From assembly GCA_028277295.1 (NCBI GenBank), contig JANQGN010000652.1, forward strand, positions 1 through 10,049: a stretch of DNA of 10,049 nt, given 5' to 3'. Source of the DNA: Rhodospira sp. Lineage in GTDB: Bacteria > Pseudomonadota > Alphaproteobacteria > Rhodospirillales > Rhodospirillaceae. The notes below the pieces were generated by a model. That model searched no databases, was not told the DNA's origin, and worked only from the letters and a program-made list of their open reading frames with translations. The translations under genes were made by a program, and so were the position numbers. This document shows positions 6,469 to 10,049 of this stretch, one piece after another (the first letter of the stretch is position 1; each line of letters opens with the position of its first letter).

Positions 6469-7188
6469 GTGAGGATATTGATCGCCGACGATCACGAACT
6501 TTTCCGGGACGGGTTGCGCTTGGTGCTGGACGACCTGGACCCGGATCTGGAAATCGTGGAAGCCAGCACCTTCGACGAGGCGCTTGCGCGCGCCTCCGAA
6601 TCGCCACCACCCGACTTGGTGCTGATGGACCTGGTGATGCCTGGCATGGCCTGGAACGAGGGCTTGTCGGCGCTGAAACGAGCGGTCGGCGCGGCCCCGC
6701 TGGTGGTGCTGACGGCGGCCGAGGACCGTCGGTTGGTGCTGGACGCGGTGCGCCTGGGGGCGGCCGGCTTCATTCCCAAGACCTCCAGCGGCAAGGTGAT
6801 GATCGGCGCCCTTCGGTTGGTGTTGTCGGGCGGCGTGTACCTGCCGCCAGCGCTGCTGGAAGATCGCGAAGTGGCGGCGCTGCAACAGGCTCTGCCCTTG
6901 CAGGCCATGGATGGCCATGCGGGTCATGTGGTGGGACCCGCCCGCCCCATGGCCGACGTGCCACTCACCCCGCGTCAACGTGAGGTGCTGGCGTTGCTGG
7001 GACAGGGCCAGTCCAATAAGGAAATCGCCCGCGCCCTGGGCTTATCAGAGGGCACCGTCAAACTGCACGTGACCGCGATCCTCAAGGCCCTGAAGGTCAA
7101 CAATCGCACCGGCGCCGTGGTGGCGGCGGCCCGCCTGGGACTGGCGGCCGGCGCGCCAACGCCCCCTGGCGAGGACCACGGCGGCTGA
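6469..7188 (+). CDS. NarL/LuxR-type two-component response regulator (orphan)
   Basis: The 239-residue protein has a receiver domain (about 1-115) and a LuxR-type helix-turn-helix (about 165-224) joined by a long linker. The receiver shows the acidic pair D7-D8 in RILIADDHELF, phosphoacceptor D54 in DLVLMDLVMPGM, T82 in VVLTAAED and K104 in FIPKTSS, so all conserved residues for phosphorylation are present. The DNA-binding part reads LTPRQREVLALLGQGQSNKEIARALGLSEGTVKLHVTAI when its two halves are joined. I chose GTG 6469 because GAGGG lies at 6458-6462, six bases upstream, and the protein then begins exactly at the conserved receiver start. An upstream in-frame ATG at 6385 would add 28 residues of low-complexity sequence with no ribosome site. 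No histidine kinase lies in the window, so its signal and target genes are unknown. Confidence 0.93.
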   Translation: MRILIADDHELFRDGLRLVLDDLDPDLEIVEASTFDEALARASESPPPDLVLMDLVMPGMAWNEGLSALKRAVGAAPLVVLTAAEDRRLVLDAVRLGAAGFIPKTSSGKVMIGALRLVLSGGVYLPPALLEDREVAALQQALPLQAMDGHAGHVVGPARPMADVPLTPRQREVLALLGQGQSNKEIARALGLSEGTVKLHVTAILKALKVNNRTGAVVAAARLGLAAGAPTPPGEDHGG

Positions 7189-7242
7189 TCGCCCGGGGGA
7201 AGCGGGGGGCCACGGACCGCGGCGGCCAGTCTCTTACTGTCT

Positions 7243-7329
7243 GTCCGGAAAGCCATGTAAAACACCACATACGGCATGCAATTCGGGTGCAGGCACACAA
7301 TATATTGCGGTTGTCGAGACTTTCCGGAC
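7243..7329. repeat. 87-bp AT-richer island bounded by 10-bp inverted repeats
   Basis: GTCCGGAAAG (7243-7252) and CTTTCCGGAC (7320-7329) are perfect inverted repeats flanking 67 bp whose GC content is much lower than the surroundings (about half over the whole 87 bp). Inside lies the perfect 10-bp palindrome CAATATATTG (7298-7307). No flanking target-site duplication is evident. It could be a degenerate miniature transposable element or a regulatory region with a looped operator pair. Confidence 0.45.
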
Positions 7330-7337
7330 GGGCTCTG

Positions 7338-7377
7338 AGAGCATGCTGGGTGACTCCAATATCACTCACCATGCTCT
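7338..7377. repeat. 40-nt palindromic element (copy B)
   Basis: Arms AGAGCATGCTGGGTGA (7338-7353) and TCACTCACCATGCTCT (7362-7377) pair at 14 of 16 positions (one C-C mismatch, one G-T wobble) around an 8-base centre. It is exactly as long as the hairpin at 787-826, has the same outer bases and is also followed by AA. Position-by-position, 26 of 40 bases agree. Confidence 0.7.
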
Positions 7378-7412
7378 AACGACCGTTGATCTTAGGTCAG
7401 AGATTGGGTCCT

Positions 7413-7448
7413 GTGTGGGGCCCCGTGTCGGGCCCCGTGTCGGGACTG
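7413..7448. repeat. 12-bp tandem repeat, about three units
   Basis: Successive units are GTGTGGGGCCCC, GTGTCGGGCCCC and GTGTCGGGACTG. The first two differ at one base and the third is degenerate. GGGGCCCC and GGGCCC are themselves palindromic. It lies in the gene-free region some 80 bp before the start of the hypothetical gene. Confidence 0.65.
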
Positions 7449-7530
7449 TGAACGTCCTGACGCCGTCGGCCCGCCGGCACCCGCGCCATGGCCTCAACGG
7501 ACCATCGAAGCCGCAAGGAACACCGTCTTC

Positions 7531-8292
7531 ATGAGCGATCCCAACGCCCAGGGCGCGGCGGAGCCGTCGGCCCCGGCCAATCCCGCCCCCACCGAGCCGG
7601 CCGCCGACGCCCACCCAGGCCGGATTACCGTGACCATGGGGGCGCGCCCGCCTGGGACGACGTCCGAAACCGCCGGCTCCGGTCCCTCCGAGGCCACGAC
7701 GGACACCGGGCCGGAGACGGCGCGACCGCGCCCGTCGCCTCCACCAGCAACGGACGCGCCCGCCGCCGCGCCCGGCACGCCGCCCCCGCAACGCCCACCG
7801 GGTCTTCAGGCTCTGCTCGCCCTCCATGCCGAGGTGCGCGAGATGCGCGGGGTCATCGATGCCCTTGCCGCGCGCGGCTCTGGCGCGGACACGGGCGGCG
7901 ATGGTGGCACCACGGCCTCGCCTCCCTCGGACACCGCCGCATCCCTGGCCGACCTCACCGAGGCCGTGCGCACCCTGGAGGCCTATGTCTCGCTGACCTT
8001 TTTCGAGCGCGTGCACACCACCCTGCAAGAGGCCGCCGAAAGCGACCCGCGCCCGGCCGCGCTGGCGCGGAGCCTGGCCCGCCTGCGGCGCCTTGTGTGG
8101 GTGGTTGGCGGGGTGCAGGTGCTGGGCCTGATCATCCTGGGCCTGATGATCGCCGGAAGCCCGGGCATCGCGGACGGCCGCCCGGCCTGGGCGCCCGTCG
8201 TCAACATGCTGGGTCACGGCGCAGACACCACCGGCCCGCCCGAGTCCCCATCCCCCGCGTCACCGCCCACGGGACGCGCCGGCGGGTCGTGA
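7531..8292 (+). CDS. Hypothetical Pro/Ala-rich protein with a single C-terminal membrane span
   Basis: I do not recognise this 253-residue protein. Residues 1-90 are low-complexity and rich in Pro, Ala, Thr and Glu, so probably disordered. Residues 91-115 (LQALLALHAEVREMRGVIDALAA) and 136-186 (SLADLTEAVRTLEAY, then LQEAAESDPRPAALARSLARLRR) are helical and possibly coiled-coil, separated by a Gly/Thr/Ser-rich linker. Residues about 188-208 (LVWVVGGVQVLGLIILGLMIA) form one transmembrane helix directly after the basic LARLRR. By the positive-inside rule the long N-terminal part should face the cytoplasm, leaving a short Pro/Gly-rich tail outside. ATG 7531 is preceded by AAGGA (7515-7519) at 11 bases. 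Third-position GC is high and the frame is uninterrupted, which supports a real gene. The next gene converges on it 45 bp away, so it is monocistronic unless read through from the response regulator. Confidence 0.75.
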   Translation: MSDPNAQGAAEPSAPANPAPTEPAADAHPGRITVTMGARPPGTTSETAGSGPSEATTDTGPETARPRPSPPPATDAPAAAPGTPPPQRPPGLQALLALHAEVREMRGVIDALAARGSGADTGGDGGTTASPPSDTAASLADLTEAVRTLEAYVSLTFFERVHTTLQEAAESDPRPAALARSLARLRRLVWVVGGVQVLGLIILGLMIAGSPGIADGRPAWAPVVNMLGHGADTTGPPESPSPASPPTGRAGGS

Positions 8293-8337
8293 TCCCGGAG
8301 CCGCGCGAGGACCAACGGCCCGACCAGACCAGGCACG

Positions 8338-9300
8338 CTATCCCACGCGCCGCGCCCGGCGCCGCAAGGCCGCCGGGTCGATGGCGTACAACGCCACCCC
8401 GGTCCAGATCAGGGCAAAGGTCAGGGCGTGGACGGTGGTGAAGGGTTCGCCGTAGACCATCACGGCCATGGCGAACTGCAAGGTCGGGTTGATGTATTGC
8501 AGCATCCCCAGGGTGCCCAGTGGCAACCGGCGCGCCCCCACCGCGAACAGCAGCAGCGGCAGCGCCGTGGCCGGGCCGGCGACCAGCAGCAGGGTCAGGT
8601 CGATGGCGGTTCCCGTGGCCAGTGCGCCGGTGCCGCCCCACTGAAGCCAGGCCAGCCAGCCAACGGCCAGCGGCGCCAGAAGGATGACCTCCAGCGTGAA
8701 CCCGACGAGGGCCTCGGCGGGGGCGATCTTGCGTAGCAAGCCGTAGGTGCCGAAGCTGACCGCCAGCACCAGGGCAATCCAGGGCAAGCGCCCCAGCCCG
8801 ACCAGCATCACCAGCACCCCCAACCCGGCGAGCGCGATGGCCACACCCTGGCGCGCGTTGGGCCGCTCCCCCAGGAAGATGGCGCCCAGCATCACGCTCG
8901 CCAGCGGGAAGATGTAGTAGCCCATGCTGGCGTCCAGCTTCTGGCCGCTGCCCGTGGCGTATATGAAGGTCAGCCAGTTGATGGAGACGACCAGCGCGCT
9001 CGCCGTGCACACCAGCAGCACCTTGGGCGAGCCCAGGAGTCGCAGCAGGGTGGCGGTCTGGCCGAAGGCGGCCACCAGGGGCAGGGCGAACACCAGCGCC
9101 CAGACGATGCGGTGGGCCATCACCTCCAGCGGGGCCACGTGCCCCAGGAGATGATACAGCGCCGGCGACAGGCCCCAGAACACGTAGGCGCCCAGGGCCG
9201 CCGAAAGGCCCTCGCGGCGGTGATCGGCGGCCGCCCGGGCGATGATGTCGGGCTGGGCGGGATCGATCGGCGATGGCGGTGGCGCGGCGCGGGTGGGCAC
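8338..9300 (-). CDS. rarD: RarD-type EamA-family permease
   Basis: This 320-residue inner-membrane protein belongs to the drug/metabolite transporter superfamily. About ten hydrophobic helices are spread from residue 31 to 308, the two-times-five EamA architecture. RarD-like signatures are visible in order: GAYVFWGLSPALYHLL (37-52), PLEVMAHRIVW (57-67), INWLTFIYAT (107-116), SMGYYIFPLASVMLG (125-139), SFGTYGLLRK (182-191) and LGMLQYINPTLQF (264-276). The C-terminus is a short basic cytosolic tail (LRRRARRVG). The E. coli name dates from a chloramphenicol-sensitivity association, and the true substrate is not firmly known. The start is GTG at 9300, with AGAGGA about ten bases upstream. The first 30 residues are polar, Pro/Ala-rich and longer than the family core requires. 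It converges with the hypothetical gene to its left. Confidence 0.9.
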   Translation of the reverse strand: MPTRAAPPPSPIDPAQPDIIARAAADHRREGLSAALGAYVFWGLSPALYHLLGHVAPLEVMAHRIVWALVFALPLVAAFGQTATLLRLLGSPKVLLVCTASALVVSINWLTFIYATGSGQKLDASMGYYIFPLASVMLGAIFLGERPNARQGVAIALAGLGVLVMLVGLGRLPWIALVLAVSFGTYGLLRKIAPAEALVGFTLEVILLAPLAVGWLAWLQWGGTGALATGTAIDLTLLLVAGPATALPLLLFAVGARRLPLGTLGMLQYINPTLQFAMAVMVYGEPFTTVHALTFALIWTGVALYAIDPAALRRRARRVG

Positions 9301-9423
9301 GAGTCGGGCGTCCTCTCACGGAAGGCGCGTACAGTGCCCGAGGCCCGTTGGTCTGTCCATGGTGGCGGGGTGTCCTTCCAGGGCAACGGGGTCCCGTTAA
9401 CAAGGGCGAGGGTCACGGGACTC

Positions 9424-9523
9424 CGATGGAGATCCTTCGCACCTTTCAGGCGCTCAGGATGAGGCTTGTCCATTTAAAACAACCTCATCCTGAGGGAGGG
9501 AAACGACCGAAGGATCTCCATCG
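9424..9523. repeat. 100-nt imperfect palindrome with two perfect stems
   Basis: Outer arms CGATGGAGATCCTTCG (9424-9439) and CGAAGGATCTCCATCG (9508-9523) are perfect 16-bp complements. Inner arms CTCAGGATGAGG (9453-9464) and CCTCATCCTGAG (9483-9494) are perfect 12-bp complements. TTGT (9466-9469) pairs with ACAA (9479-9482) to extend the inner stem after a one-base bulge. The stems are separated by equal 13-base internal loops on both sides. The sequence style (CCTCATCCTGAG, CGAAGGATC) is one I recall as a dispersed intergenic repeat in alphaproteobacteria. It lies between divergent genes with no T tract, so it is not a terminator. Confidence 0.8.
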
Positions 9524-9592
9524 ACTGCTCCGGTCCTCTCGGAAGGCGCTTTGTGACCGTTTGTCCATCCGGGTTCGGAGCCCTGGAGTTTC

Positions 9593-9598
9593 TATAAT
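9593..9598 (+). promoter_or_regulatory. Candidate -10 element for the VOC gene
   Basis: A perfect TATAAT in a GC-rich region, 95 bp upstream of the ATG at 9694. With 16- to 18-base spacing the upstream hexamers (around 9569-9576) do not resemble TTGACA, so an activator or an atypical -35 would be needed. Transcription would start near 9605. Confidence 0.35.
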
Positions 9599-9693
9599 CT
9601 CCATTGGCCAAGTGAAACAGTCGGGTTATGGTGACGGTCGAACCTCCTTCCCTCGAGGGGTCGATCGCCGACACCGCACGGAGCCGCGCCGCA

Positions 9694-10049
9694 ATGACCA
9701 ACCCAATCGCTGAGTTTTGTTGGAACGAGTTGATGACCCGCGACATGGAGGGCGCCAAGGCGTTCTACGGCGCGGTCATGGGCTGGACCTTCAAGGCCTT
9801 TGACGACGCCGGCACCTACTGGATCGCCCACAAGGGCGAGGCTCCGGTCGCCGGGCTGTTCAAGATGGAGGGTGCCGAGTTCGAAGGCATCCCGTCGCAC
9901 TGGTTCGCCTACATCGCGACCGAAGACGTCGACACCTCGGTCAAGGCCGCGACCGATGCGGGCGCGGAGGTTCTGCGCCCGCCCTTCGAGGTGGCCTGCT
10001 ATCGCATCGCCATCCTGAGAGACGCCACCGGCGCCGCGATCGGCTTTTC
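9694..10049 (+). CDS. VOC/glyoxalase-fold protein (5' part, truncated by window edge)
   Basis: The frame from ATG 9694 is open for 118 codons to the window end. The start of the protein (IAEFCWNELMTRDMEGAKAFYGAVMGW, residues 5-31) is typical of the first half of a glyoxalase/bleomycin-resistance/dioxygenase (VOC) module. Residues 41-57 (TYWIAHKGEAPVAGLFK), WFAYIATEDVDTSVKAATDAGAEVL (70-94) and ACYRIAILRDATGAAIGF (101-118) continue the beta-alpha-beta-beta-beta pattern and end at the usual RDxTGAxxG strand. Single-module members are about 120-135 residues, so it may be nearly complete, or a second module may follow. GGAG (9680-9683) lies ten bases upstream of the ATG. The substrate and metal are not determinable. 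It stands alone with its own upstream region, in divergent orientation to rarD. Confidence 0.88.
   Translation, partial: MTNPIAEFCWNELMTRDMEGAKAFYGAVMGWTFKAFDDAGTYWIAHKGEAPVAGLFKMEGAEFEGIPSHWFAYIATEDVDTSVKAATDAGAEVLRPPFEVACYRIAILRDATGAAIGF

Larger units (their letters stand above)
7189..7530. other. 342-bp gene-free region with several repeats
   Basis: It follows the response regulator and precedes the hypothetical membrane-protein gene. It contains an AT-rich island bounded by 10-bp inverted repeats (7243-7329), a 40-nt palindrome (7338-7377), a 12-bp tandem repeat (7413-7448) and the Shine-Dalgarno sequence of the next gene. I see no classical terminator with a T tract after the response regulator and no convincing coding sequence. 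Confidence 0.7.
9301..9693. other. 393-bp gene-free region between divergent rarD and VOC genes
   Basis: It contains the rarD ribosome site and leader at the left, a 100-nt imperfect palindrome (9424-9523) in the centre, and a perfect TATAAT with the leader of the VOC gene at the right. No credible coding sequence is present: the open frames crossing it are short, run through the palindrome and lack family resemblance. Confidence 0.7.

Noticed and set aside
4103..6610. 835-codon minus-strand frame overlapping rnr in another phase
   Set aside because: The RNase R frame has every family motif in order. This one is Arg/Gly/Pro/Ala-rich noise and would also overlap the response-regulator start.
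7189..7240. Terminator search directly after the response regulator
   Set aside because: The GC-rich sequence gives only short, overlapping self-complementary bits and no T tract.
7343..7534. 63-codon plus-strand frame before the hypothetical gene
   Set aside because: Its sequence is made from the palindrome and the 12-bp tandem repeat, it has no ribosome site, and it ends within the next gene's start.
9474..9758. 94-codon minus-strand frame in the rarD-VOC interval
   Set aside because: It crosses half of the 100-nt palindrome and the start of the VOC gene on the opposite strand. No family is recognised.

Overview
The window is very GC-rich (roughly 70% by eye) and has gene content typical of an alphaproteobacterium. 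The proteins (an RNase R with a short N-terminal extension and a basic tail, a RarD-type permease, an AlkP-fold/TPR pair) and the abundant short palindromic repeats would fit a Rhodospirillales-like organism, but that placement is inference only. I see no phage, plasmid, CRISPR, tRNA or rRNA signal.

Layout. The left edge holds the N-terminal part of a serine beta-lactamase-like hydrolase (minus strand, cut by the window end). A 303-bp intergenic region follows, packed with palindromic repeats. Next comes a minus-strand block read right to left: RNase R (3814-6201), an AlkP-superfamily phosphodiesterase (2028-3671) and a TPR protein (825-1979). The last two are 48 bp apart and look like an operon. 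A divergent control region (6202-6468) separates rnr from a plus-strand NarL/LuxR-type response regulator (6469-7188, GTG start). A 342-bp gene-free region follows, holding an AT-rich island bounded by inverted repeats, a second 40-nt palindrome and a 12-bp tandem repeat. It precedes a plus-strand Pro/Ala-rich hypothetical protein with one membrane span (7531-8292). A RarD/EamA permease (8338-9300, minus) converges on that gene. A 393-bp gene-free region containing a 100-nt imperfect palindrome leads to the start of a VOC/glyoxalase-fold protein cut by the right edge.

The genes do not form one pathway. The only clear functional unit is the phosphodiesterase-TPR pair, and the response regulator has no kinase beside it. 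The most unusual content is intergenic: a pair of opposed GTAG-type REP units (a BIME) at 592-683; two diverged 40-nt palindromes (787-826 and 7338-7377) that share ends and show compensatory base-pair changes; a nested palindrome at 726-770; and the long hairpin at 9424-9523. No transposase is present in the window, so these would be non-autonomous elements.
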